Shown: positions 26,601 through 35,240, numbered from the stretch's first letter. The stretch: 64,000 bases of DNA from Sphingomonas crocodyli (GCF_004005865.1 NZ_SACN01000004.1:206342-270341), one strand, 5' to 3'. The notes: generated by a model from the letters alone, not told the origin. Numbers and translations are program-made.

Positions 26601-27569
26601 ATGACGGGTATCAAGCGGGCCATCATGGCCGCGATGGCTGCCTTCACGATCGCGGGATCGGCCCAGGCTGCGGAATGGGTCGTGAACGGCAACTTCACCG
26701 ACCTGAGCCTGATCGCCGACGGCACGTGGGGCAATGCGGGCGACAGCGTCGCCGCCGGCAACTACCAGATCGGCGCGCTTTCGGATCGCGGCGCCGTCCT
26801 GGGCGGCACCGGCGGCGTGACGCCGACCGGCTGGGTCACATCGGGCTATAATTTCGTGTTCCAGGCCGGTCAGGCCGACAACGCCTCGATCGGCGCGCTG
26901 ACCAACTTCAGCGGCGGCACCGGCCCCGGCGATCGTTTCAGCCTCAATGGCCCCAATCAGCCCATGAACGCCGTCAACAACGGCTTCGTCGGCGAAAGCC
27001 CGGCGGGCGGCGCCTTCCTGGTGATGGACAGCAACCTGGTCGATACGTCGGACATCGGCAACCTGACCCTGCCGATCAGCCAGACGATCAACGGCCTGAC
27101 CGTCGGTAACATGTACAAGGTGTCCTTCTACTGGGCCGCGGCCCAGCAGTACGGCTTTACCGGCGAGACCTTCGAAGGCTTCCGCGTCGGCCTGGGCGAC
27201 ACGGTGATCCCGACCAATTCGGGCCCGAACGAGCAGTTCGACGACACCGAAGCGAATATCGAAAACCTGCCGGCCTGCTCCTTCTGTAAGGATACGGGTT
27301 TCGTGGTGAACCCGGACCAGGGCTTCACCGACTGGCGCAAGGTCGACTTCTACTTCACCGCCAGCAATTCGACCCAGGTGCTCAGCTTCCTGGCGACCGG
27401 CGGTCCGCAGGGTCAGCCGCCCTTCTCGCTGCTCGACGGCATTTCGATGACCGACGCGCCCGAGCCGACGACCTGGGCGATGATGCTGATCGGCTTCGGC
27501 GCGGTCGGCGGTGCGCTGCGCCGTCGCGGCGGCAAGCTGGCCACGACGCGCCCCGCGCTCGCCGCCTGA
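26601..27569 (+). CDS. exported PEP-CTERM (PEPxxWA) sorting-signal protein
   Basis: 322 residues. Signal peptide MTGIKRAIMAAMAAFTIAGSAQA|A; a globular beta-rich body of about 265 residues (WVVNGNFTDLSLIADGTWGN, then a lectin/jelly-roll-like fold with KVSFYWAAAQ and VLSFLATGG); a C-terminal sorting tripartite signal APEPTTWAMMLIGFG, hydrophobic helix, then RRRGGK. The PEPxxWA variant is typical of sphingomonads. Such proteins are processed by an exosortase and linked to exopolysaccharide or surface biogenesis; no exosortase gene is in this window. A CSFC pair in the body could bind metal or form a disulfide. Confidence 0.85.
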   Translation: MTGIKRAIMAAMAAFTIAGSAQAAEWVVNGNFTDLSLIADGTWGNAGDSVAAGNYQIGALSDRGAVLGGTGGVTPTGWVTSGYNFVFQAGQADNASIGALTNFSGGTGPGDRFSLNGPNQPMNAVNNGFVGESPAGGAFLVMDSNLVDTSDIGNLTLPISQTINGLTVGNMYKVSFYWAAAQQYGFTGETFEGFRVGLGDTVIPTNSGPNEQFDDTEANIENLPACSFCKDTGFVVNPDQGFTDWRKVDFYFTASNSTQVLSFLATGGPQGQPPFSLLDGISMTDAPEPTTWAMMLIGFGAVGGALRRRGGKLATTRPALAA

Positions 27570-27598
27570 ACGCTTCCGCCCATCGCAGGGCAATGACG

Positions 27599-27623
27599 GG
27601 GCGCGACGTGGTCGCGCCCTTTG
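27599..27623 (+). terminator. rho-independent terminator of the PEP-CTERM gene
   Basis: GGGCGCGAC, loop GTG, GTCGCGCCC: a perfect 9-bp stem followed by TTTGTCT, 29 bp past the stop codon. Confidence 0.8.
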
Positions 27624-27655
27624 TCTATAAGGCGGTGTGAAGGTCTGATCCGCTG

Positions 27656-28471
27656 ATGTCGAACATCCAGCCGATATTTCGTGAAGTGCTCGCGCTGTGC
27701 GCGTGGCTGGTGATCCTGTCGGTCATCTTCGTTCCGCTCGAGCGGCTGTTCGCGCTGCGCCCCAACAAGATCTGGCGCCCGGCCATCCTGCAGGATCTGG
27801 GCTATTACTTCTTCAACGGCATCGCCGCCGCTTTGGTGCTGGCCATCCCGATCAGCTGGGCGATCGCCGGATCGCACGAGATCATGCCCGATGCCTATCT
27901 GCGCTGGATCGGCAGCCTGCCGATGTGGGCGACGATCCTCGCAACCTTCCTGGTGGGCGAGGTCGGCTTTTACTGGGGCCATCGGCTGAGCCACGAATGG
28001 GGGCCGCTCTGGTATTTCCACGCGGTCCATCACGAGCCGACGCATCTCGATTTCCTGGTCAACACGCGCGCATCGCCGGTCGACATTATCTTCACCCGGC
28101 TGTGCGGGCTGGTGCCGGTCTATCTGCTGGGGCTGGGCAACCCGAACACGTCGAGCGGGCAGATCGCGCCGTTGCTGCTGCTGATCGGCGGCAAGATCTG
28201 GAGCTTCTTCATCCACGCCAATCTGCGCTGGCGGCTCGGCTGGTTCGAGAAGGTGCTGTCGTCACCGCGCTTTCACCACTGGCATCACGCGCGGCTGGGG
28301 CCGATCAACCGCAATTATGCGCCGATGGTGCCCTTCGTCGACAAGCTGTTCGGCACCTACCACCTGCCCGACAATGGCAGCTGGCCCGAACGCTATGGCA
28401 TCCGGACGCGTGAGGAAGACGCGCCCGTGCCGGAGGTGAAGGCCGATCAGCCCTCGCGCGTGGCGTCGTAA
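27656..28471 (+). CDS. sterol desaturase / fatty acid hydroxylase family membrane enzyme
   Basis: 271 residues, with about four membrane segments and the three histidine clusters of the di-iron hydroxylase superfamily: H109 in GHRLSHE, H122 in HAVHHEPTH, and H207-H211 in HFHHWHHAR. These enzymes use O2 to hydroxylate or desaturate lipids, sterols or carotenoids. In sphingomonads related proteins often act on carotenoids or hopanoids, but the substrate here is not evident. It overlaps the convergent chorismate mutase gene by 25 bp at the 3' end. Confidence 0.85.
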   Translation: MSNIQPIFREVLALCAWLVILSVIFVPLERLFALRPNKIWRPAILQDLGYYFFNGIAAALVLAIPISWAIAGSHEIMPDAYLRWIGSLPMWATILATFLVGEVGFYWGHRLSHEWGPLWYFHAVHHEPTHLDFLVNTRASPVDIIFTRLCGLVPVYLLGLGNPNTSSGQIAPLLLLIGGKIWSFFIHANLRWRLGWFEKVLSSPRFHHWHHARLGPINRNYAPMVPFVDKLFGTYHLPDNGSWPERYGIRTREEDAPVPEVKADQPSRVAS

Positions 28472-28779
28472 ACCGCGAATTCGTGCGCGATCGATCCTTC
28501 GACGAGCATGTCGTAGAGTTGATAGGCGAGCTTGGGCGGGAAGCCGCGATCGTCGGCCACCTTCACCGCATGCGCGATCACCGCGGCCTTGCGCACCTCA
28601 TCGCGCACCGCGCCGCGATCGGGCTTAATCCGCGCCGCCGCCTCGATATAGCGCATCCGCTCCCCCAGCAGGCTGACGATCAGCGTGTCGAGCGAATCGA
28701 TCGCGGCGCGCACCTCGCTCATCTGGGTGCAATCGGCGGCGGGGACGATCTCGGGCTTTGCGGGGGTTTCTTCGGTCAT
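28447..28779 (-). CDS. chorismate mutase, AroQ class
   Basis: 110 residues, all-helical. The AroQ signature is MSEVRAAIDSLDTLIVSLLGERMRYIEAAARIK, with the active-site Arg and Lys, and a second segment RDEVRKAAVIAHAVKVADDRG. It converts chorismate to prephenate for Phe/Tyr synthesis; small stand-alone forms can also be isochorismate-pyruvate lyases (PchB), which this sequence cannot exclude. The N-terminal extension (MTEETPAKPEIVPAADC) is longer than usual. Convergent 25-bp overlap with the hydroxylase gene. Confidence 0.88.
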   Translation of the reverse strand: MTEETPAKPEIVPAADCTQMSEVRAAIDSLDTLIVSLLGERMRYIEAAARIKPDRGAVRDEVRKAAVIAHAVKVADDRGFPPKLAYQLYDMLVEGSIAHEFAVYDATREG

Positions 28780-28808
28780 GGCGCGGGGCTTAGCGGAACC
28801 CTTCGCGC

Positions 28809-28837
28809 TTGACTATCCGGCGCTTCATCGTCATAGG
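28809..28837 (+). promoter_or_regulatory. possible rpsD promoter
   Basis: TTGACT and CATAGG are separated by 17 bp, about 140 bp upstream of the rpsD start. The -35 is good and the -10 only partly matches. The 198-bp space between chorismate mutase and rpsD has no other gene. Confidence 0.4.
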
Positions 28838-28977
28838 CGCCGCTTCGCAATCGGCCCCGTACCCCAGTGAAGCGGTGGCCCTGCCGATCCCACAAGGTCC
28901 AAGCAGCGCGGAATACTGGGAAGAACCCCGGCGTCATCAGGCGTCGGGCCACGTAGTAGCGATTGAAGGAAAGACAT

Positions 28978-29592
28978 ATGTCGAAGCGCAACAGCGCCAA
29001 GTACAAGCTCGACCGCCGGATGGGCGAAAACATCTGGGGTCGCCCGAAGAGCCCGGTCAACAAGCGTGAGTACGGCCCCGGCCAGCATGGTCAGCGCCGC
29101 AAGGGCAAGATGTCCGACTTCGGCCTGCAGCTCCGCGCCAAGCAGAAGCTCAAGGGCTACTATGGCGACGTGACCGAGAAGCAGTTCAAGAAGAGCTACG
29201 TCGAAGCATCGCGCATGAAGGGCGATACCTCGCAGAACCTGATCGGCCTGCTCGAGCGCCGCCTGGACGCGATCGTTTACCGCGCGAAGTTCGCGCCGAC
29301 GATCTTCGCCGCGCGCCAGCTGGTCAGCCACGGCCACATCCGCGTCAACGGCGTGAAGTGCAACATCGCGTCGCGCCTCGTGAAGCCGGGCGATGAAATC
29401 TCGCTGGGTTCGAAGGCGCAGGAAATGGCGCTGGTGATCGAAGCACAGGGCCTGTCGGAGCGCGACATCCCCGAATATATCGCTGCCGACGGCGCCGCTA
29501 AGGTTTCGTTCGTCCGCGTCCCGACCCTGGATGAGGTTCCCTATCCGGTGAAGATGGAACCGAACCTGGTCGTCGAATTCTATTCGCGCTGA
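28978..29592 (+). CDS. rpsD: 30S ribosomal protein S4
   Basis: 204 residues, starting [16 protein letters not shown] with GAAGGA upstream of ATG 28978. S4 binds 16S rRNA early in small-subunit assembly. The S4 RNA-binding domain is at about 94-155 ([32 protein letters not shown]) and the C terminus ends NLVVEFYSR. No zinc-binding cysteines, as usual in this class. The gene is alone, with a strong terminator 30 bp after it. Confidence 0.98.
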   Translation: MSKRNSAKYKLDRRMGENIWGRPKSPVNKREYGPGQHGQRRKGKMSDFGLQLRAKQKLKGYYGDVTEKQFKKSYVEASRMKGDTSQNLIGLLERRLDAIVYRAKFAPTIFAARQLVSHGHIRVNGVKCNIASRLVKPGDEISLGSKAQEMALVIEAQGLSERDIPEYIAADGAAKVSFVRVPTLDEVPYPVKMEPNLVVEFYSR

Positions 29593-29622
29593 TCCGGCCT
29601 CGGCCTGATATCGGCGAACAAG

Positions 29623-29654
29623 GGGGCGGTCCTTCGGGGCCGCCCCTTTTGTTT
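29623..29654 (+). terminator. rho-independent terminator of rpsD
   Basis: GGGGCGGTCC, TTCG tetraloop, GGGCCGCCCC (one G-U pair), followed by TTTTGTTTT. The T-tract runs up to the stop codon of the convergent broken NUDIX gene. Confidence 0.9.
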
Positions 29655-30091
29655 TCAGGCTTTCAGATTGCGGAACAGCGGCAGGATATGGTCGCGCGTC
29701 AGCGGCGCGAGCGGCATTCTTTCCGCCACATCCCCCTCGACCCAGAGAGCCTCTTCGATCTCGGCCAGAACCGCGGGGATGTGACCCGCTATGCGGACGT
29801 GAAAGACTTCGGCCTTTACGAGATGCGCGGGCTAGGCGCAACGAAGCAGCCGAGATGCGATGCGTCGTCAGGATCGAGGATAAGCCCGATCTCCTCACGC
29901 ACTTCGCGTATCACGGCCGCCAGTGATGGTTCGCCCGGCTCGATCTTGCCGCCAGCCTGCATGAACCATCGCGAACCGGCTTTGCGCACCAGCAGCAGGC
30001 GACCCGCGCCATCGTCGATCAGCGCGGCGGCAATATGAATGATCGGCCCGCCGTCTGCGTCGCAATGCTTCACATTGCGACGCCCGGCCAT
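29655..30091 (-). pseudogene. NUDIX hydrolase, frameshifted in the C-terminal part
   Basis: The first 91 codons (MAGRRNVKHCDADGG onward) contain an intact NUDIX box, GGKIEPGEPSLAAVIREV then REEIGL, and run into a stop at 29816 after FVAPSPRIS. The missing C-terminal half continues in another frame on the same strand: from about 29835 down to a TGA at 29655-29657 it reads HLVKAEVFHVRIAG, then IEEALWVEGDV and LPLFRNLKA, a normal NUDIX ending. Homologues usually have several more residues at the junction, so a small deletion with frameshift is likely. The ATG is 1 nt after the stop of the XRE-cupin gene. A truncated product with an intact catalytic box remains possible. Confidence 0.75.
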
Positions 30092-30092
30092 C

Positions 30093-30731
30093 TCAGCCCG
30101 CGTTGCGCGGATAGACGATGATGGAGAGATAGCGGCTCGACGGTGTGATCAGCGATTCCGGGCCGTGCAACGCCGAGGAATCGAACAACAACGTGTCGCC
30201 TTCGGTCAGCGTGTAGCTTTCCGCGCCGTGGCGGTAGCTGACCGATCCTTCGAGCATGTAGATCATCTCGACCCCGCCATGCCGGAAACCGGTATGCGGA
30301 TGCGCATTTTCGCTGAGCGAGATGAGATAGGGTTCGACCACGACATCGCCGTTCAGCACATGGCCGAGCAGTTGATAAGCGTGGCCCGATTTGCTGCCGC
30401 GCCGTTCGATCGACACGCCCTTTTCGGCGGGTACATAGGAGCAGTCCTGCCGCTCCTCGAACGAGGCGAACAACGAGGACAGCGGCACGTTCAGCGCCCC
30501 CGCGATCGACTGCAAGGTCGATAGCGAGGCGGAAATGCCGCCATTCTCGATCTTCGACAACATGCCGGTCGAGATACTCGACGCCGCAGCCAGATCGGAC
30601 ACCGACAGATCATTCTGCCGACGCAACTGACGAATCTGCAACCCGAGCGCACGTTCGAGCGTGCGTTCCGGCTGTTGCGGCGCGTTTGAGAGGGAGCGTG
30701 TTTCGCCCTCCTCCAGACGTTCCTTGGTCAT
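30093..30731 (-). CDS. XRE-family regulator with C-terminal cupin (PuuR-like)
   Basis: 212 residues. Helix-turn-helix at about 30-85 (LGLQIRQLRRQNDLSVSDLA, then SISTGMLSKIENGGIS) and a cupin domain at about 140-205 (HTGFRHGGVEMIYMLEGSV, GDTLLFDSSALHGPE). This architecture includes PuuR, the repressor of putrescine use. Agmatine deiminase and carbamoylputrescine amidase genes lie about 2.2 kb away, so control of polyamine metabolism is a sensible guess, not proven. A short inverted repeat in its upstream region may be its own operator. Confidence 0.85.
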   Translation of the reverse strand: MTKERLEEGETRSLSNAPQQPERTLERALGLQIRQLRRQNDLSVSDLAAASSISTGMLSKIENGGISASLSTLQSIAGALNVPLSSLFASFEERQDCSYVPAEKGVSIERRGSKSGHAYQLLGHVLNGDVVVEPYLISLSENAHPHTGFRHGGVEMIYMLEGSVSYRHGAESYTLTEGDTLLFDSSALHGPESLITPSSRYLSIIVYPRNAG

Positions 30732-30784
30732 ATGGCCCTCCTGCAGAGCGCGGATTGCGCTGCAGCACAGGGGCCGTCAGGTCA

Positions 30785-30802
30785 ACGCATCTTTTGTTGC
30801 GT
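30785..30802. promoter_or_regulatory. inverted repeat upstream of the XRE-cupin gene
   Basis: ACGCA-N8-TGCGT, 54-71 bp upstream of the regulator start, within ACGCATCTTTTGTTGCGT. It is the only A/T-richer symmetrical element in this 116-bp gap and could be an autoregulatory operator. Confidence 0.35.
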
Positions 30803-30813
30803 CAGGCACAGCC

Positions 30814-30830
30814 GTTTCGCCGGGCGAAAC
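30814..30830 (-). terminator. hairpin after the S9 peptidase gene
   Basis: GTTTCGC, loop CGG, GCGAAAC: a perfect 7-bp stem 18 nt past the minus-strand S9 peptidase stop. No T-tract follows. Confidence 0.4.
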
Positions 30831-30847
30831 GCCTGGCGTGGAATCGC

Positions 30848-32827
30848 CTACATCCCCATCGCCTTGCGGATGAACTCGTCCGACTTGCGCAGCATCTGCT
30901 CACGCACGGCAGAGTCCTCCAGATAATGGTCGAGCTTGGGATAAGCGACGAACTCATGCGGGACGCCCGCCGATGCCAACCGCGAGTCCATCAGGCGGGA
31001 TTCGCCAATACGGACGTTGCGATCCTTCTCGCCGTGGAACAGCAGGACCGGTGCCTTGATCCGATCGGCATGACGTGCGGGCGACCCTTCGGCAATATGC
31101 GGGCCGCTACCGATATAATCGGAAACGATGCGGAAGTTGGTCCAGTTGCGGCTTTCTTCCTTCAACTCGTTAAGGTCGGTCACGGGCGCGACCGCGACCA
31201 CGGCCTTGAACAAGCCCGGTTCGGTGACGGCCGACTGAAGCGCGGCATAGCCGCCATAGGACCAGCCGAAGATCGCAACCTTGCCGGGATCGGCGATCCC
31301 CTGACCGATCAAATAACGGCCGGCATCGTTGACGTCGCCGATCGCGACCTTCCACGATTGGAAACCGTTCTTTTGAAACCAGGCGTCGCCATAGCCGCTC
31401 GATCCGCGAAACTGCGGCTGGATGACCGCATAACCGCGTGCGACGAAGAAGGCCGACAGCCAGTCGAAACCCCAATAGTCGCGTGACGACGGGCCGCCAT
31501 GCGGCATGACGATGGCGGGCACCTTCTTGCCCTCCATGCCCACCGGGATCTGGAGATAAGCGGGGATCATCGTCCCATCCGCCGCCTTGTAGCTGATCGA
31601 CTTCATCTCCGCGATCGCCCTGCCCGTGAGTTGCGGCCGGACATCGAGCACCTTGGCCAGCTGACGGCTGGGCCGATCGAACAGATAATAGGCACCCGGA
31701 TCGGTATCGTTGCCGCCGAACAACAACAGCCGGCTCTCGTCCCGGCTGGCGTCGACTACGCTCAGCGATTTGCCCGGCACGGCCTTTTCCAGCGAAATGC
31801 GCAACTTCTCGATAGCCGGGTCGATATAATGAACGCTGGTCTTGTCGGTCGTATAGCTGACCCCGACGACTCGACGCTGCCGACCGACGTAGCGGAAACC
31901 GCCGACATCGACATCGGGATGGGCGTAGATCAGCGTCGCCTTGTCCGATCCGTCGAGCGGCATTTCGTAGGCGGCCCAGCGGCCGTCCTTCTTCATCATG
32001 CCATAAACGACATCGCGTTCCGCATCGACCGAATAGGGATTGAAGCCGGTGTCTTTGACGCTGTCGAACTGGCCGAAGGGGATCCAGTTACGCTGGCCCT
32101 TCATGCGGAAGAAATAGTTGATGATGCCGCTGGCCTGCCCGGTTTCGCCGCGAATATGCTGATAACCCGCGATGCGGACGACGCCTTTACCATCGCTTAT
32201 ATATTCGACCGCCCCGTCGCGGGCGGGTTCGACCCGCTGGCTCGACAGTGTGGACGTGTTGATCCGATCCACGCCCAGCCCTTCGGCCTTTTTCTCGATC
32301 AGCGATCCGATCTTGGCCTGCGGCACATAATTGCGCGTCATCAGCACCATGCCGTCTTCATCGGGCAGCCAATCGACGACATCGCCACCGCCCAGCGACT
32401 GATAGAGCGAGTTTGCGTTTTCACGGTTGCTGAGCATCTTCGGATTGCCGCCACCGACATCGACCGCGAAGGTACGCGTGAAGGGCAGGATTTCCAGATA
32501 GGCCTTATCGATCACGCCATAGACTGTGCATACGAGCCGCGTGTTCGATACCCAATTGCACCTCTGGAGCCGATCCGGATCGCCGCTGTCGGCCAGCGCG
32601 CGCTTGGCAGGTTCGGTCGAATCGAGATCGATGGTGTAAAGCGCAGACCCCGCGCCAACTGTGGGCACGATATAGGCGATCTTCCTGCCATCCGGCGACA
32701 GGCTGAGGTTCGATATCGCCTCACGCGCACCAAAGACCTTGGCCGCATCGAAATCGGCCGACTGCGCCAGCGCCGCACCCGACACGATGGCGAGCGCGGC
32801 AGCGCCCGCCGGGAAAATCGCGATCAT
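30848..32827 (-). CDS. S9 family (prolyl-oligopeptidase-type) periplasmic peptidase
   Basis: 659 residues from ATG 32827, which gives a clean signal peptide (MIAIFPAGAAALAIVSGAALA|Q). The N-terminal two thirds is a beta-propeller of weakly repeated blades (for example SLSPDGRKIAYIVP), and the C-terminal alpha/beta hydrolase domain has the catalytic Ser in GWSYGGYAAL, Asp in HGEKDRNV and His in PKLDHYL. Such enzymes cleave short peptides, often dipeptides or acyl-peptides, in the periplasm of sphingomonads. It lies between the XRE-cupin gene and the divergent aguA gene. An upstream in-frame start would hide the signal peptide. Confidence 0.85.
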   Translation of the reverse strand: MIAIFPAGAAALAIVSGAALAQSADFDAAKVFGAREAISNLSLSPDGRKIAYIVPTVGAGSALYTIDLDSTEPAKRALADSGDPDRLQRCNWVSNTRLVCTVYGVIDKAYLEILPFTRTFAVDVGGGNPKMLSNRENANSLYQSLGGGDVVDWLPDEDGMVLMTRNYVPQAKIGSLIEKKAEGLGVDRINTSTLSSQRVEPARDGAVEYISDGKGVVRIAGYQHIRGETGQASGIINYFFRMKGQRNWIPFGQFDSVKDTGFNPYSVDAERDVVYGMMKKDGRWAAYEMPLDGSDKATLIYAHPDVDVGGFRYVGRQRRVVGVSYTTDKTSVHYIDPAIEKLRISLEKAVPGKSLSVVDASRDESRLLLFGGNDTDPGAYYLFDRPSRQLAKVLDVRPQLTGRAIAEMKSISYKAADGTMIPAYLQIPVGMEGKKVPAIVMPHGGPSSRDYWGFDWLSAFFVARGYAVIQPQFRGSSGYGDAWFQKNGFQSWKVAIGDVNDAGRYLIGQGIADPGKVAIFGWSYGGYAALQSAVTEPGLFKAVVAVAPVTDLNELKEESRNWTNFRIVSDYIGSGPHIAEGSPARHADRIKAPVLLFHGEKDRNVRIGESRLMDSRLASAGVPHEFVAYPKLDHYLEDSAVREQMLRKSDEFIRKAMGM

Positions 32828-32945
32828 GGAAGTGCCCGTAATATTCCCCGCACCCTTCATGGAAAAAGCGGCAGCGGGTGTGCAAGGACAATTCGCACCA
32901 CTTCGCCCCCTTTCACCCGTCACATCGCATCGCTATTTGCGCGGC

Positions 32946-33932
32946 ATGACAGACTATCGCCAGCCAGCCGAATGGGCGCCGCATGACAGCGTCTGGATCG
33001 GCTTTCCGAGCCATCCCGAACTTTGGGAAGACGACCTTGAGCCCGCGCGGGGCGAGGTGATCGCCTTCGCGCGCGCCGTCCATGCGGGCGGCAAGGGCGA
33101 GCGGGTCGTGCTGGTCACGGCCGATGAGGCCTCGGCCGATCGCGCGCGCGAACTGGCGGGCGATGCGGCGGACGTGATCGTCGAACCGTTCGGCGACATC
33201 TGGTTGCGCGACACCGCGCCGATCATCGTCACGGGCGCCGCCGGGCGCGCGGCGACCGATTTCGGCTTCAACTGGTGGGGCGGGAAATATGCACTGGAGG
33301 GCGACGAGAGCATCGGCGCCCGTCTGGCGGCGCGCACCGGCTGGCCCGTGCGCAAGGGCGACTGGGTGTTCGAAGGCGGCGCGATCGACGTCGACGGCAC
33401 CGGCCTGGGCGTGACGACCGAGCAGTGCCTGCTCAACGTCAATCGCAACCCCAATATGGGCGTCGCGGATATCGAAAAGCGCCTGAAGGCCGATCTGGGC
33501 ATCGATCGGCTACTGTGGCTGGGCGATGGCCTGGCCAACGACCATACCGACGGCCATGTCGACAATCTCGCGCGCTTCGTGGGCGAAGGGCGGATCGCGA
33601 TCCCGACGCCGGCCGATGCCGACGATCCCAATGCCGCGATCTATGAGGATGCCGCCGGCCGCGCCGACGCTTTCGGGCTGGAGGTCGTATCGATCCCCTC
33701 GCCGGGCGAAGTCCTGCGCGACGGGGAAGTGATCCCGGCGAGCTACATGAACTTCTACATCGGCAATGCCACCGTCGTCGTGCCGCTCTACGGCGCGGAG
33801 AATGACGAGGCGGCGGTGGCGGCGATCGCGGCGATCTTCCCCGACCGCGACGTCGTCGGCTTCCGCGCCGACCACATATTAACCGGAGGCGGCAGCTTCC
33901 ATTGCATCAGTCAGCAGGTGCCCGCAGCATGA
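32946..33932 (+). CDS. aguA: agmatine deiminase
   Basis: 328 residues, peptidylarginine-deiminase fold. It hydrolyses agmatine to N-carbamoylputrescine and ammonia. Motifs: PHDSVWIGFPSHPELWEDDL, FGDIWLRDTAPI, GDWVFEGGAIDVDG, the acid/His pair in NDHTDGHVDN, and catalytic Cys320 in GGGSFHCISQQ. The downstream aguB overlaps by 4 bp, making the complete arginine-decarboxylase branch from agmatine to putrescine. The start at 32946 has a weak RBS but matches the family N terminus. Confidence 0.93.
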   Translation: MTDYRQPAEWAPHDSVWIGFPSHPELWEDDLEPARGEVIAFARAVHAGGKGERVVLVTADEASADRARELAGDAADVIVEPFGDIWLRDTAPIIVTGAAGRAATDFGFNWWGGKYALEGDESIGARLAARTGWPVRKGDWVFEGGAIDVDGTGLGVTTEQCLLNVNRNPNMGVADIEKRLKADLGIDRLLWLGDGLANDHTDGHVDNLARFVGEGRIAIPTPADADDPNAAIYEDAAGRADAFGLEVVSIPSPGEVLRDGEVIPASYMNFYIGNATVVVPLYGAENDEAAVAAIAAIFPDRDVVGFRADHILTGGGSFHCISQQVPAA

Positions 33933-34792
33933 GCAAGATCAAGGTAGCCGCGCTCCAACTCGCGCTGTCCGACGATATCGACGCGAACATTGCCGAGGTG
34001 AGCAAGCTCGTCCGTGAGGCGGCGGGCAAGGGCGCGCAGGTGATCCTGCCGCCCGAATTGTTCGAAGGCCATTATTTCTGCCGCGTCGAGGATGAAGGCC
34101 TGTTCGCGCGCGCCAAGCCGACCGCCGAGCATAAGGCGGTGCTGGCGATGCAGACGCTGGCGAGCGAGCTGAAGGTCCATATCCCCACCAGCTTCTTCGA
34201 AGCCGATGGCCCGCACCATTATAACAGCCTCGCGATGATCGATCCCGAAGGCAAGGTCGCGGGCGTCTATCGCAAGACGCACATTCCCGACGGGCCGGGT
34301 TATGAGGAGAAGTTCTACTTCCGCCCCGGCAATACCGGTTTCAAGGTGTGGCCGGCCGAGGGCACGACCGTGGGCGTCGGCATCTGCTGGGACCAATGGT
34401 ATCCGGAGACGGCGCGCGCGATGATGCTGATGGGCGCCGAGGTTTTGTTCTACCCGACCGCGATCGGCAACGAGCCGCATGATCCCGATCTCGACACCAG
34501 CCGGCTGTGGCGGCGCGCGATGATCGGCCATGCGGTGTCGAACGTGGTGCCCGTCGTGGCCAGCAACCGGATCGGCACCGAGACCGGCCCCGACGGCGGC
34601 AGCGCGCATTTCTACGGCCACAGCTTCATCTGCGACGAGCGCGGCGACATGCTGGCCGAATTCGGCGCGACCGAGACGGGCGTTCTGGTGGCCGAACTCG
34701 ACATCACGCTGGCCAAACGCCACCGCGCCGCCTTCGGCTTCTTCCGCGATCGCCGCCCCGAACTTTACGGGCGACTGACGCAGGACATCTGA
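33929..34792 (+). CDS. aguB: N-carbamoylputrescine amidase
   Basis: 287 residues, carbon-nitrogen hydrolase (nitrilase) family. It converts N-carbamoylputrescine to putrescine, CO2 and ammonia. The Glu-Lys-Cys triad is E43 (LPPELFEGHYF), K116 (YRKTHIPDGPGY) and C153 (VGICWDQWYPE). ATG overlaps the aguA stop (ATGA). Length and the PDGPGYEEKFYF segment are typical of AguB. Confidence 0.93.
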   Translation: MSKIKVAALQLALSDDIDANIAEVSKLVREAAGKGAQVILPPELFEGHYFCRVEDEGLFARAKPTAEHKAVLAMQTLASELKVHIPTSFFEADGPHHYNSLAMIDPEGKVAGVYRKTHIPDGPGYEEKFYFRPGNTGFKVWPAEGTTVGVGICWDQWYPETARAMMLMGAEVLFYPTAIGNEPHDPDLDTSRLWRRAMIGHAVSNVVPVVASNRIGTETGPDGGSAHFYGHSFICDERGDMLAEFGATETGVLVAELDITLAKRHRAAFGFFRDRRPELYGRLTQDI

Positions 34793-34823
34793 TAGGATCG
34801 CACCCGTAACAAGGGAGACTGCC

Positions 34824-35117
34824 ATGACCGTTTCGCGCTTTTACGAGATGAACGCCAAGCCCGGCATGGCCGCCGAGATGGAAGCCTCGCTCTATGCGCT
34901 GGCCGATGCGGTGCGGAAGATCGACGGGTGCGAGGGCGTCGAGATGCTGCGCGACACCGGCAATGAAGGCCGTTTCCTGTTCAACGAGAAGTGGGCCTCG
35001 ATCGAGCATCACAAGGGCGCGAGCGGCCAGCTGCCCAAGGACGTCTTCGGCCCGCTGATGGCCGCAATGGATGGCCCGCCGGTGGGCGCCTATTTCGATT
35101 ATCTGAAGGTTATCTGA
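34824..35117 (+). CDS. ABM-domain protein (putative quinol monooxygenase family)
   Basis: 97 residues forming one ferredoxin-like antibiotic-biosynthesis-monooxygenase domain: MTVSRFYEMNAKPGMAAEME, then GCEGVEMLRDTGNEGRFLF, and the KWAS-x-EHHKGAS helix typical of the family. These small dimeric proteins oxidise quinols or act as stress-related scavengers, and many are of unknown role. It follows aguB by 31 bp and may share its transcript. AAGGGAGA is a good ribosome binding site. Confidence 0.75.
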   Translation: MTVSRFYEMNAKPGMAAEMEASLYALADAVRKIDGCEGVEMLRDTGNEGRFLFNEKWASIEHHKGASGQLPKDVFGPLMAAMDGPPVGAYFDYLKVI

Positions 35118-35236
35118 GCGTCCTTCGACGGACGGGCTTCGACTTCGCTCAGCCCTGCTCAGGATGAGGGGTGAAAAGCAAATCCGCTCATCCTGAGTAG
35201 CCGCTGAGCATGGCGAAGCGGCGTATCGAAGGACGC
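35118..35236. repeat. 119-bp intergenic palindromic element between convergent genes
   Basis: Outer arms GCGTCCTTCGA (35118-35128) and TCGAAGGACGC (35226-35236), inner arms GCTCAGGATGAG (35157-35168) and CTCATCCTGAG (35187-35197). The nested structure lies exactly between the 3' ends of the ABM gene and the symporter gene, where it could act as a bidirectional terminator. The ends are of the type seen in dispersed repeats of sphingomonads and relatives; this is the only copy here. Confidence 0.75.
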
Positions 35237-35240
35237 CCCG

